From assembly GCA_945897965.1 (NCBI GenBank), contig CAMDHK010000002.1, positions 1 through 64,000 of the forward strand: a stretch of DNA of 64,000 nt, written 5' to 3'. Within the stretch, counting starts at the first letter, position 1; every line of letters begins with the position of its first letter. The notes beneath the pieces were generated by a model, which saw only the letters and a program-made list of their open reading frames with translations, did no database searches and was not told where the DNA came from. Positions 43,092 through 51,184 of this stretch are shown here, in pieces. The translations under genes and the position numbers were made by a program. The stretch comes from Candidatus Kuenenia stuttgartensis (GTDB taxonomy: Bacteria; Planctomycetota; Planctomycetia; Gemmatales; Gemmataceae).

Positions 43092-44429
43092 ATGCTTAAT
43101 TGCCATGTAGGAACATTTTCAGCAGATATTTCACCACCTTTAGGCCATCCACTTTGTGGAGGTGGCATTGAACCTGTCCGTGGGCAGGATGATCCATTGG
43201 AAGCTGTTGGAATTGTGCTTTTGGGTTGCGGTGCGCCCGTAGTTCTGTGTGCTTTGGATTGGTGCGAAATTCGCAATGATGCATATTTAAAATGGCGTCA
43301 GGTACTTGCTGATGCTGCCCATACAACAATCGAGCGAGTTCATGTGCATGCTGTTCATCAGCATAATGCCCCCATAGCCGACATTGAAGCTGAAAAAATA
43401 ATTCAAATCAATAATGCTTCTCCCATTTTAGATCTTAAATATTTTGATCAGTGCCTTTTAAAAACTGCAGAGGCATTAAAAGCCAGCCTAGCAAAAACAA
43501 AAAAAATAAACCGAATTGGAACGGGCTATGGCAATGTGAATCAAGTTGCATCGAATCGTAGAATTCTTGATTCAGAAAGTAAAGTAAAATACACGCGCAC
43601 TAGTGCTACTAAAAGCAAGGAAATCCGCGATTTTCCAGAGGGATTGATTGATCCAATTTTGCGAACCATCAGTTTTTGGATGGGCGAAAAACCAGTCGTT
43701 GCAATACATTACTATGCCACACATCCAATGAGTTATTATGGTGATGGCATGGTGAGTTCCGATTTTTGCGGCTTGGCGCGAAGAAAGCGGCAGGCTGATT
43801 CCCCTTCAGTTTTTCAAATGTATTTTACTGGTTGTGCGGGAAATATTACCGCAGGGAAATACAACGATGGCAGTAAAGAAAATCGTGCCATATTACGAGA
43901 TAAGATTTATCTCGGGATGACGGATGCTTGGAAAGTTACATACACTTCCCCAATTACAAAAATGGAAGTGCGTGTTGAACAGGTTAAGTTGGGGAAACGA
44001 AATGAGAAAGAATTCTCTTTGGAAGAAAATTTGAAACTGGTTGCAGATAGTAAAGAGACAAAAGTTAAAAGGAACATTGCGGCATTAAAACTTGCTTGGC
44101 TGCAAAGGCGAGAACAAACGGTTAATATTTCGTGTTTGGACCTGGGCGTTGCATCGATATTAAATTTGCCCGGTGAAGCTTTTATTGAATATCAGTTGGC
44201 AGCTCAGGAAATGCGCCCTGATTTGTTCGTTTGTGTTGCTTCTTATGGGGATGGTGGACCCGGTTATATTCCAACTGACAAAGCTTTTGTAGAGGGGGGG
44301 TATGAGCCAACAGGGGCTTTCGCTCCGCCTAATGAAGGGCTTCTAATCAGCACAATCAGCAAGTTGTTGGGCCCAAAAGCCCCGCAAATCACAATTCCTT
44401 TTAAACGATTCAAGAAAAAGAATAAGTAA
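43092..44429 (+). CDS. Neutral/alkaline ceramidase-like hydrolase without signal peptide
   Basis: The protein (445 residues) matches the N-terminal catalytic domain of neutral ceramidases. ADISPPLGHPLCGGG lies at the start, and zinc-ligand-like histidines are in VHVHAVHQHNAP and AIHYYATHPMSYYGDG. GCAGNITAGKYNDG and the ASYGDGGPGYIPTDKAFVEGGYEP block correspond to known family landmarks. The enzyme class cleaves amide-linked lipids, although many bacterial relatives have no known substrate. There is no signal peptide, so it should be cytoplasmic, unlike most ceramidases. It is divergent from the dehydratase gene. Confidence 0.75.
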   Translation: MLNCHVGTFSADISPPLGHPLCGGGIEPVRGQDDPLEAVGIVLLGCGAPVVLCALDWCEIRNDAYLKWRQVLADAAHTTIERVHVHAVHQHNAPIADIEAEKIIQINNASPILDLKYFDQCLLKTAEALKASLAKTKKINRIGTGYGNVNQVASNRRILDSESKVKYTRTSATKSKEIRDFPEGLIDPILRTISFWMGEKPVVAIHYYATHPMSYYGDGMVSSDFCGLARRKRQADSPSVFQMYFTGCAGNITAGKYNDGSKENRAILRDKIYLGMTDAWKVTYTSPITKMEVRVEQVKLGKRNEKEFSLEENLKLVADSKETKVKRNIAALKLAWLQRREQTVNISCLDLGVASILNLPGEAFIEYQLAAQEMRPDLFVCVASYGDGGPGYIPTDKAFVEGGYEPTGAFAPPNEGLLISTISKLLGPKAPQITIPFKRFKKKNK

Positions 44430-44513
44430 GCTTGTAGAATGGTTGCATAGATATGCTTGAGTAGTTTCGTTTTCCTGAGCTTGTTATTTGTTGCTTTTCA
44501 CGATGATTGGATT

Positions 44514-45827
44514 ATGCAAATGCCTGCTTCTTCTTTAAAAATTGGTATGATCGGTTTGGGTGTCGTTGGCACGGGAGTTGCCAAATTGCTTTTTGAGCAG
44601 CAAGAAAGGCTGGCAAAAAAAGCCGGCAGGCCCCTCGAGCTTACCAAAATTGCTGTTCGAGACCCCTCGAAACCTAGGGATGTTAATATTCCCGACTCAA
44701 TTATTACTTCCCACTGGGAAGATGTTGTCAATGATCCTTCTCTTGATGTCGTGGTTGAACTTGCAGGTGGAACTACCTGGACTAAGAAAGCCATTTTAGA
44801 TTCTCTTGCCTCTGGTAAACACATTGTAACTGCCAACAAAGCTTTGCTTGCAACATATGGCAAGGAAGTTTTTGATTGTGCCAGAAAATACAATCGCTGT
44901 GTGGCTTTTGAAGCAAGCGTCGCTGGCGGTATTCCGATTATTGGTGCTCTTACGCAGGGCCTTGCTGCAAATAAAATCATAGGGCTGCGTGGCATCCTGA
45001 ACGGTACATGTAATTTTATTCTTACCAGTATGAGTGAAACGGGCGATTCGTATGAAAATGCTTTGAAAGAAGCCCAAAAACTCGGTTTCGCAGAAGCTGA
45101 TCCGACCATGGATGTTGATGGTACCGATACTGCACATAAACTCGCAATCTTGGTGCAAATTGCTTTTGGACAAACTGTCCCCTTTAGTGCCATTGATCGT
45201 GTTGGCATTGCTGGCTTGAACAGCATTGATATTCATTTTGCCCATGAGTTGGGGTATGGCATAAAATTGCTTGCTGAAGCTTGGATTAATGATGGCAAAC
45301 TTGCTGTTCATGTTTCCCCTGTTTTACTTCGAATGCATTCTCCACTTGCGCAGGTTCGGGGTGCCTATAATGCAATTCAGGTAATTGGCGATGCGGTAGG
45401 TGATACCCTTCATTATGGCCTTGGTGCAGGTCGAATGCCCACTGCTTCCAGTGTGGTTGCAGATATCATCGATATAGCTGTTGGCAGGGCGCAAAACACG
45501 TTTACTTCCATGAATTTGTGGTCTGATTCTAGTGCTGTAACTCCTATGCTCTTAAGTGATGATGTTAATAGTAGATATTATCTTAGGTTGCTGGTGGAAG
45601 ATAAACCTGGTGTTCTTGCGGATGTTACACGCTTGCTTGCCAACCACCAAATTAGTATTGCTTCTATTATTCAACATGAAGCGCAGGGCGAAAACGCAAA
45701 CGGTAAGGTTCAACTGGTTATTATGACCCACTTATCCAAGTGCGGGAAATTTAAAGCCGCTGCCAATGAATTGACTCGTCTCGATTGTGTATCAGGAAGT
45801 GCTGTGCATTATCCTGTCGAAGATTAA
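44514..45827 (+). CDS. hom: Homoserine dehydrogenase
   Basis: Hom reduces aspartate semialdehyde to homoserine, the branch point to threonine and methionine. The NAD(P)-binding IGMIGLGVVGTGVAKLL, substrate block VTANKALLATYGKEVFDCA and catalytic-region VAGGIPIIGALTQGLAANKIIGLRGILNGTCNFILT are canonical. A C-terminal ACT domain (YLRLLVEDKPGVLADVTRLLANHQISIASI) should bind threonine for feedback control. I choose the ATG at 44514 (MQMPASSLKIG) over 44457. The mutase-like gene starts 18 bases downstream. Confidence 0.94.
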   Translation: MQMPASSLKIGMIGLGVVGTGVAKLLFEQQERLAKKAGRPLELTKIAVRDPSKPRDVNIPDSIITSHWEDVVNDPSLDVVVELAGGTTWTKKAILDSLASGKHIVTANKALLATYGKEVFDCARKYNRCVAFEASVAGGIPIIGALTQGLAANKIIGLRGILNGTCNFILTSMSETGDSYENALKEAQKLGFAEADPTMDVDGTDTAHKLAILVQIAFGQTVPFSAIDRVGIAGLNSIDIHFAHELGYGIKLLAEAWINDGKLAVHVSPVLLRMHSPLAQVRGAYNAIQVIGDAVGDTLHYGLGAGRMPTASSVVADIIDIAVGRAQNTFTSMNLWSDSSAVTPMLLSDDVNSRYYLRLLVEDKPGVLADVTRLLANHQISIASIIQHEAQGENANGKVQLVIMTHLSKCGKFKAAANELTRLDCVSGSAVHYPVED

Positions 45828-45845
45828 CCCCCATAGGTGATTAAA

Positions 45846-47072
45846 ATGAAGTATGTAATTGTCATTCCAGATGGATGCGCTGATGACCCACAAGTATCCT
45901 TGGGCGGAAAAACCCCCCTTCAAGCTGCTATTAGGCCTGCCATGAACGCTGCTGCGAAAATGGGGATGGTTGGTTTATCCAACAATGTTCCTGCATCGCT
46001 TACCCCCGCAAGCGATGTTGCCACGCTTAGCCTATTTGGCTACGACCCAATGGAAGTTTATACAGGCAGAGCCCCTCTTGAAACCGTGGCGATGGGCATC
46101 AAGCTAAACCCAGGTGATTGGGCGATTCGTTGCAATCTTGTGAATGTTGTTGATGGCGTGATGAAAGATTTTACCGCAGGCCACATCGCAAACGAAGATG
46201 GTAAAGAACTCATTTACACGCTTCAAGAAAAATTGGGTGGAGAAGTTAAATCGCCTTCTGGGAAGGTGCTGGGTGTACTTGAATTTCATGCTGGAGTAAG
46301 TTACCGCAACATATTGGTTTATCGGTCCAAAGAACCCGCACCATTTGCCAAAGAAACCAAAGGTCAGCCGCCCCACGATATCCCTGATAAAGCTGTGGCA
46401 CCCTATCTTCCTAGCGGGCCTGGATGTGAATTGTTGAAAGAGATCATGCAGAAAAGTCAGGCGCTGTTTCTTGATCATAAGGTTAATAAAAAGCGGATTG
46501 CAGAAGGCCACAAACCAGCCACCCAGTGTTGGCTTTGGGGTATGGGCGTTTCTCCGGTGTTAAAAAAGTTTGCGGATGTTCACAACGTGAATGGCGCAAT
46601 CATCAGTGCGGTTGATCTCGTTCGAGGTGTCGGCATGTTGCTGGGTTGGAACCGTATCGATGTTCCCACTGCAACAGGATATCTTGATACCGATTACGCT
46701 GCCAAAGGTCGTTACGCCATTGAAGCAATCAAAAATCACGATCTTGTTTGTGTACATGTTGAAGCACCAGACGAAGCTTCGCATGAAGGTCGGGTAGATG
46801 CCAAAATTGAAGCTCTAGAACAAATCGATCGACACATTGTTGCGCCATTGATGGCGGTATTGCCCAGCTACAAGGATTGGCGCATTTTAATTTCGCCTGA
46901 CCACCGAACACCAGTTCAGACTCGTGCGCATTCGCATGGTGCGGTTCCGTTTGTTATTGCAGGTACTGGTATTCTTGCAAATGGGCAGGAGACTTATGAT
47001 GAAGTTGCTGCCGCTGCTAGTTCAGTTCTTTTTGCCAAGGGGCATGATTTAATGAAGGTTTTTCTTAAATAA
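45846..47072 (+). CDS. Phosphoglycerate-mutase-like protein, candidate homoserine kinase (TIGR02535 type)
   Basis: The protein (408 residues) is an alkaline-phosphatase-superfamily member close to archaeal-type phosphoglycerate mutase. VIVIPDGCADDP carries the first metal Asp, LTPASDVATLSLFGYDPMEVYTGRAPLE holds the catalytic Ser, and ISPDHRTPVQTRAHSHGAVP the later metal ligands. A clade of this family is encoded beside homoserine dehydrogenase or threonine synthase in bacteria and has been proposed as an alternative homoserine kinase. The 18-base link to hom fits that. No classical thrB is seen in this window. The preferred ATG at 45846 has AGGTGA upstream. The glycolytic role is probably filled by the paralogue at 24768. 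Confidence 0.75.
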   Translation: MKYVIVIPDGCADDPQVSLGGKTPLQAAIRPAMNAAAKMGMVGLSNNVPASLTPASDVATLSLFGYDPMEVYTGRAPLETVAMGIKLNPGDWAIRCNLVNVVDGVMKDFTAGHIANEDGKELIYTLQEKLGGEVKSPSGKVLGVLEFHAGVSYRNILVYRSKEPAPFAKETKGQPPHDIPDKAVAPYLPSGPGCELLKEIMQKSQALFLDHKVNKKRIAEGHKPATQCWLWGMGVSPVLKKFADVHNVNGAIISAVDLVRGVGMLLGWNRIDVPTATGYLDTDYAAKGRYAIEAIKNHDLVCVHVEAPDEASHEGRVDAKIEALEQIDRHIVAPLMAVLPSYKDWRILISPDHRTPVQTRAHSHGAVPFVIAGTGILANGQETYDEVAAAASSVLFAKGHDLMKVFLK

Positions 47073-47076
47073 ACAA

Positions 47077-47113
47077 TCACCTGCATTTAAGGAAAATGCA
47101 GGTGAATTTTGTT
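47077..47113 (+). terminator. Terminator between the convergent mutase-like and cyclase-repeat genes
   Basis: TCACCTGCATTT pairs perfectly with AAATGCAGGTGA (12 bp, loop of five bases) and is followed by ATTTTG on the plus strand. It starts 5 bases after the stop at 47072 and ends just before the minus-strand gene ends at 47119, so it may work in both directions. Confidence 0.75.
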
Positions 47114-47118
47114 CGAGC

Positions 47119-48162
47119 TTAGCGCTGGAAAATAGGTATGTACTGTGCAGGCACGGAGAGTGCAATTACAGCAATACTGGTTTGGTAAATAGGCCCAACT
47201 TTGTGTGAGTCAAGGTTGTTACCAGACCACGAACCATCAGGCCCTTGTTCTGGCAAAACCAGTTCTTTTAGTTTTGCATACCATGAGTTCCAAGCAGCCC
47301 CGCCCACTTGATGCATGGCATGGCTGGCATAGTAATGGCCATACCAAAAGTGAGATTTACTCTTGAAGTGTTTTTCAAGATATTCGACAGCTAGGGGAAT
47401 ATCCTTGGAATCATATTTGCCAGCTAACTGTAAAACACAAAGCCCTGCTGCTGTTCGTGCGAATTCTGGGCCGCCAGATCTTGGCTGATAACTATAGCCT
47501 CCGGTTTTTGCATCTCTGCAGCTTTCGATGTATTCGATTGCTTTTTTGAGTGTTTGATCAGGAACATGAAGGCCAGCATTTTTTGCTGCCCTTAGTGCCA
47601 TAACTTGCATAACCGTGACGGAGATATCAGCATCAGCAGGAGTCGGGTTATATCGCCATCCACCCTGAGGATTTTGGCTCCGGATAATCAAATCGACGGC
47701 ACGCTTTAACACAGGCCGAATCGAATCATCCGACGTCGTTCCCCAAAGTTGAGATAAGGTAAGCGTTGCAATCCCATGCGAATACATGCTTTGGCCACCC
47801 CCTCGAGCGCCAATAAGCAAGCCATCGGGTTCGCGAGCAGAGGCAATTAAAAACTGCGCACCTTTATTCACTTCAGGCCCATACATACCCTGCCCGGGTA
47901 AGTGACCTTGGCTCATATAAGCCAACAAAGCAAAGGATGTTATTGCGGTGCTGTGTTGATAACCCCCATCAGACCAAGAGCCATCGGGGTTTTGCTTGGT
48001 TGCCATGAATGCCAAAGCTTTGGCAATCGCTTTTTTAGTAGGATCATCCAGTTTTGCATGGATTACGGAGGCTACCTTTTCTTGAGCAAAACCTGTACCT
48101 GCAATCCCAAGGATGGATGCGGTTAAGCAAGAATTAAACTTTCGCCTGTTGAATTGGTTCAT
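47119..48162 (-). CDS. Prenyltransferase/squalene-cyclase repeat protein, exported
   Basis: The protein (347 residues from the ATG at 48162) begins MNQFNRRKFNSCLTASILGIAGTGFAQ. This is a possible Tat or Sec signal, with a twin-Arg pair before the hydrophobic stretch. The body is an alpha/alpha barrel of repeats in the squalene-cyclase style (NPDGSWSDGGYQHSTAITSFALLAYM, NPQGGWRYNPTPADADISVTVMQV, TGGYSYQPRSGG, GPDGSWSG). It lacks the DXDD catalytic motif of cyclases, so I infer a binding or structural role rather than terpene chemistry. It is the last gene of the seven-gene operon. Confidence 0.8.
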   Translation of the reverse strand: MNQFNRRKFNSCLTASILGIAGTGFAQEKVASVIHAKLDDPTKKAIAKALAFMATKQNPDGSWSDGGYQHSTAITSFALLAYMSQGHLPGQGMYGPEVNKGAQFLIASAREPDGLLIGARGGGQSMYSHGIATLTLSQLWGTTSDDSIRPVLKRAVDLIIRSQNPQGGWRYNPTPADADISVTVMQVMALRAAKNAGLHVPDQTLKKAIEYIESCRDAKTGGYSYQPRSGGPEFARTAAGLCVLQLAGKYDSKDIPLAVEYLEKHFKSKSHFWYGHYYASHAMHQVGGAAWNSWYAKLKELVLPEQGPDGSWSGNNLDSHKVGPIYQTSIAVIALSVPAQYIPIFQR

Positions 48163-48172
48163 GATGATCAAC

Positions 48173-51091
48173 TTATCTAGAGGAAGACAGCGGCGCCTTG
48201 CTCGTTTTTTGCTTGTCTGCCAAGTCGCGGTAGTATTTCTGAATCATAGCTGAATATTCAGGTGGGAGATTGGCACCTAATGATTGCAATAGAGCTTCGC
48301 GTTCTTTTTCAGGAAGCTTAAGGAATCCACCATTGGCTTGAAGTTCAAGCAATTTTGCAAGAGCAGCTTCTTCTGTGCCATCGGGTTTGCGATCCCCATC
48401 GCCTTTGGTTTCGGCTTGTTTGGGGCTAGGCATAGGCGAATCCTTAGGTTCAGCTTTAGCATCTTTTGGCTCCGCTTTCCCATCTGCTTTTGCCAGTGCC
48501 GTTTCACCAGGAACACCCATGGGCACATCCAAGGCCTTGGCCAACTCATTAAGCATTTCTAATGCTTTTTCCAAACTCTTGGTAGCTTCAGCTTGCTTAG
48601 CTGCCGCCTCTTGAATATTGCCCTTTGCCGCAGCTTCGGCACCCTTTTCAAGCAATGCTTCCGCAGCTTTCAAATCGCCTTTTAGATTATCCGGTACCAA
48701 CGCCTCAGCTTGCATTGCTGCATCTTTTGCCATATTCGCAGCATCCTGAGCTTTCGCCAGTTCCTGCGTAGCTTCTAATAAAGCTTTCTGTTCATTTGCC
48801 ATTTCGTTGGCGCCCTTTTCTGGAGAATCATTAAGGCCTTCCAACGCAGCTTTTTGAGCTTCGATGGCTTTATTAACGTCGCCCTTGGCTAAAGCTTTTG
48901 CAGCATCCGCAGCAGCTTCTGCTGCTTCAGGGTTCTTATCTTTGGCATTATCAAGTTGCTTTGCGAGGTCGCCTTGCTTCTTTGCAAGATCCATTTCGGC
49001 TTTACCTTCGCCAAGTTTTTCTTTGGCATTTGCAGTGGCTTTTTCGGCTTCTTTATTTTTGTCGAGGGCTTGTGCCACCCTGCGCGCAGCTTCGCTAACA
49101 TCAGCTTGTTTCATCTCTTCTTTTGCTTGAGCAACAGCTTTATCCTGTTTGTCAGCTTTCACCATTTCAGCAGCATCTTTTGCGGCCATATCCAGTTTTT
49201 CTGCAGCATCAGCAGCAGCTTCAGCAGCTTTTGCAAGATCATTGTTTTGCAGAGCTTTTTCAGAATCTTTCTGATCTTTTACAGCCTCATCCGTTGCTTC
49301 TTTAGCATCGCCCATTGCGTTTTTAGCTGCTTTTTCTGTTTCTGCCATCGCTTTTTGTACATCTTTTGCAAGATTTTTTGCGACATCTTTTGATTTCAGT
49401 GCATCCATTGCACCTTCTTGCTTTGCCTTGTCTAGCTTTTCAGCGACTTCTTTTTGCATTTCGGCAGCTTTAGCTAATTCATCAGCCGCTTTTTCACGCT
49501 TGGCAACATCATCAGCTTTAGCTTTTTCTGCTGCTACCTGTGTTTTGGCAGCTTCTTTTGCTTTGGTTAATTCTTCTAATGCTTCCTTCATTTTGGGAGC
49601 AGCCTTTTCCAAACCTGCTTTAGGGTCAGGGTTATTGACCGCTGCTTCCGCCGCTTTTTCTTGAGCATCTGCAGCCTTTTCCAATGCTTTCTTTACTTCT
49701 TCAGGTATGCCGGGTGATTCCTTGGCCGTATCAATGGCTTTTTCAGCTAAGTCTTTTTCTTGTTTAGCAATGTTTTCTGCTGCTTTTGCATCCGGTTTTG
49801 CTTCAGGCTTTGTCATGTTTTTTGCAGTTTCATTTACCTGCTTTTGTTTCTCTTCTAATTTCTCGATTTTATTGACCAAGTCTTGTGCCTTGGCAACTGG
49901 GTCTTTCGCCTTCTCCATAATCTTTGCAACTTCAGCATCGATCTTTTCTTTTGCAGCTTCTAGTGCCTTCAGTGCTTTATCCTGAGCAACCTCAGCCTTT
50001 TTATCTTCTGCGGCAGCAAGAGTCTTGGCAGCTTCTTCAAGCGCTGCTTCAGCCTTTGCTAAATCTGGTTTTGCACTTTGTACCGCTGGTTCAGTGGTCT
50101 TTAAAATATCTTTGGTTACATTAGCCATGTCCGCTTCTTTTTTTGCCACTTCCATTTTGGCTTCAGGTGTCTTGGGGGCATCTTCTTCTTTCATCTTTTC
50201 ATTGATTTCTTTTTGATCGCGAACCATTTTACCTACTTTATCTTGCAGCTCTTTTAATGTTTGAAGAGTGTTTTTTGGTGCTCTCCAAGCATCTGCTATT
50301 TTCTTCATTGCAAAATGATTTTGTTCGGTGTAGTTGGAAGCAGGTTTGAAATTGCGAATTGAGTCCTGATTGTCACCATATTTGCTTAAATGATCTGTAA
50401 CCAAAGAAAGCGTGCCTCGAATGTTTTCAGCTTTGGCAATTCTCAAACCTTCTTTTAACCTATCTTTGCGCTGGTCATCTAATTTCGATTCAAGATCTGC
50501 AGCTTGCGAAAGAATTACTGATACATCAACATTAAGGTCGCGTTGACGATCTATTAGCTTGGTTACAATTGTTGGGAACATTGATTTGGTTTTGCTGTTT
50601 TTATCTTCGAGCATACCGTAAAAAATCATAAGTGTTGCATTGATCGAGAATTCTTCTTTTGAAGCTTTGGCCATTCTTTCAGCAGCAATTTCCAGCGAGC
50701 GAATTGCTTGTTGTTTTAATGCCAACTCGCGAAGCTTTTCCAAAATTTGCTGATGGCGAACATAGGCAAGTTTAGTTTCATCATCAGAGGTGGTTTTTGA
50801 TTTTGCATTCGCTGAAGTTTCGAGGTGTTTAATAACTGCAACCATATCTTGCTGGCGCAAGGATTTAAGAACTGTGGTGGCTTCGACAACCAACTTTGAT
50901 TCTTCAGTATCGTTAAGGTTGTAGTACGACAAAATGTTCAACAAGGTCTCGAGACGCTTGGTTGCTTTTTCTGTTTGTAAGGCAGTTGATTCTTGCCTTT
51001 CAATTTTCACTTTTGTTGTGGTTTGGCCTTGGGCCAGAACTGGAAGTGAAATCAGGAAACAAAGCAAAGATAAGCGGATTGTTTTAAACAT
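48173..51091 (-). CDS. Giant secreted Ala/Lys/Glu-rich coiled-coil protein
   Basis: The product (972 residues) has a signal peptide (MFKTIRLSLLCFLISLPVLAQGQ), then a helical N-terminal domain of about 280 residues. About 600 residues of nearly uninterrupted Ala/Lys/Glu/Asp helix follow (KAAEAAVNNPDPKAGLEKAAPKMKEAL and similar). The end is a Pro/Lys-rich tail. Start choice: the track uses GTG at 51103, but the ATG at 51091 stands after AAAGGTGAG and opens the signal peptide. It probably forms a long periplasmic rod. In DUF4175 proteins of other bacteria a similar coil is fused to the membrane part; here the membrane part is the upstream gene at 51185. Antisense ORFs over this gene are shadows of its biased composition. 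Confidence 0.75.
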   Translation of the reverse strand: MFKTIRLSLLCFLISLPVLAQGQTTTKVKIERQESTALQTEKATKRLETLLNILSYYNLNDTEESKLVVEATTVLKSLRQQDMVAVIKHLETSANAKSKTTSDDETKLAYVRHQQILEKLRELALKQQAIRSLEIAAERMAKASKEEFSINATLMIFYGMLEDKNSKTKSMFPTIVTKLIDRQRDLNVDVSVILSQAADLESKLDDQRKDRLKEGLRIAKAENIRGTLSLVTDHLSKYGDNQDSIRNFKPASNYTEQNHFAMKKIADAWRAPKNTLQTLKELQDKVGKMVRDQKEINEKMKEEDAPKTPEAKMEVAKKEADMANVTKDILKTTEPAVQSAKPDLAKAEAALEEAAKTLAAAEDKKAEVAQDKALKALEAAKEKIDAEVAKIMEKAKDPVAKAQDLVNKIEKLEEKQKQVNETAKNMTKPEAKPDAKAAENIAKQEKDLAEKAIDTAKESPGIPEEVKKALEKAADAQEKAAEAAVNNPDPKAGLEKAAPKMKEALEELTKAKEAAKTQVAAEKAKADDVAKREKAADELAKAAEMQKEVAEKLDKAKQEGAMDALKSKDVAKNLAKDVQKAMAETEKAAKNAMGDAKEATDEAVKDQKDSEKALQNNDLAKAAEAAADAAEKLDMAAKDAAEMVKADKQDKAVAQAKEEMKQADVSEAARRVAQALDKNKEAEKATANAKEKLGEGKAEMDLAKKQGDLAKQLDNAKDKNPEAAEAAADAAKALAKGDVNKAIEAQKAALEGLNDSPEKGANEMANEQKALLEATQELAKAQDAANMAKDAAMQAEALVPDNLKGDLKAAEALLEKGAEAAAKGNIQEAAAKQAEATKSLEKALEMLNELAKALDVPMGVPGETALAKADGKAEPKDAKAEPKDSPMPSPKQAETKGDGDRKPDGTEEAALAKLLELQANGGFLKLPEKEREALLQSLGANLPPEYSAMIQKYYRDLADKQKTSKAPLSSSR

Positions 51092-51184
51092 GGGTTTACT
51101 CACCTTTAGGTAGGAATATCTTTTGTAATGCTAACCTATAACTAATCACATTGCCAATGCTAATTCACTTTAAAACCTTACAAA

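Noticed and set aside
44498-45226. 242-residue ORF antisense to hom
   Set aside because: Long only because of the codon composition of hom; hom is fully supported by motifs.
48956-49393. Several plus-strand ORFs over 48.3-50.2 kb, rich in Phe, Ser and Leu
   Set aside because: They are complements of the Ala/Lys/Glu-rich coiled-coil gene and reflect its biased codons.
48173-51091. Possible tandem DNA repeat behind the coiled-coil protein
   Set aside because: The protein pattern is repetitive in residue type but I see no exact DNA repeat unit.
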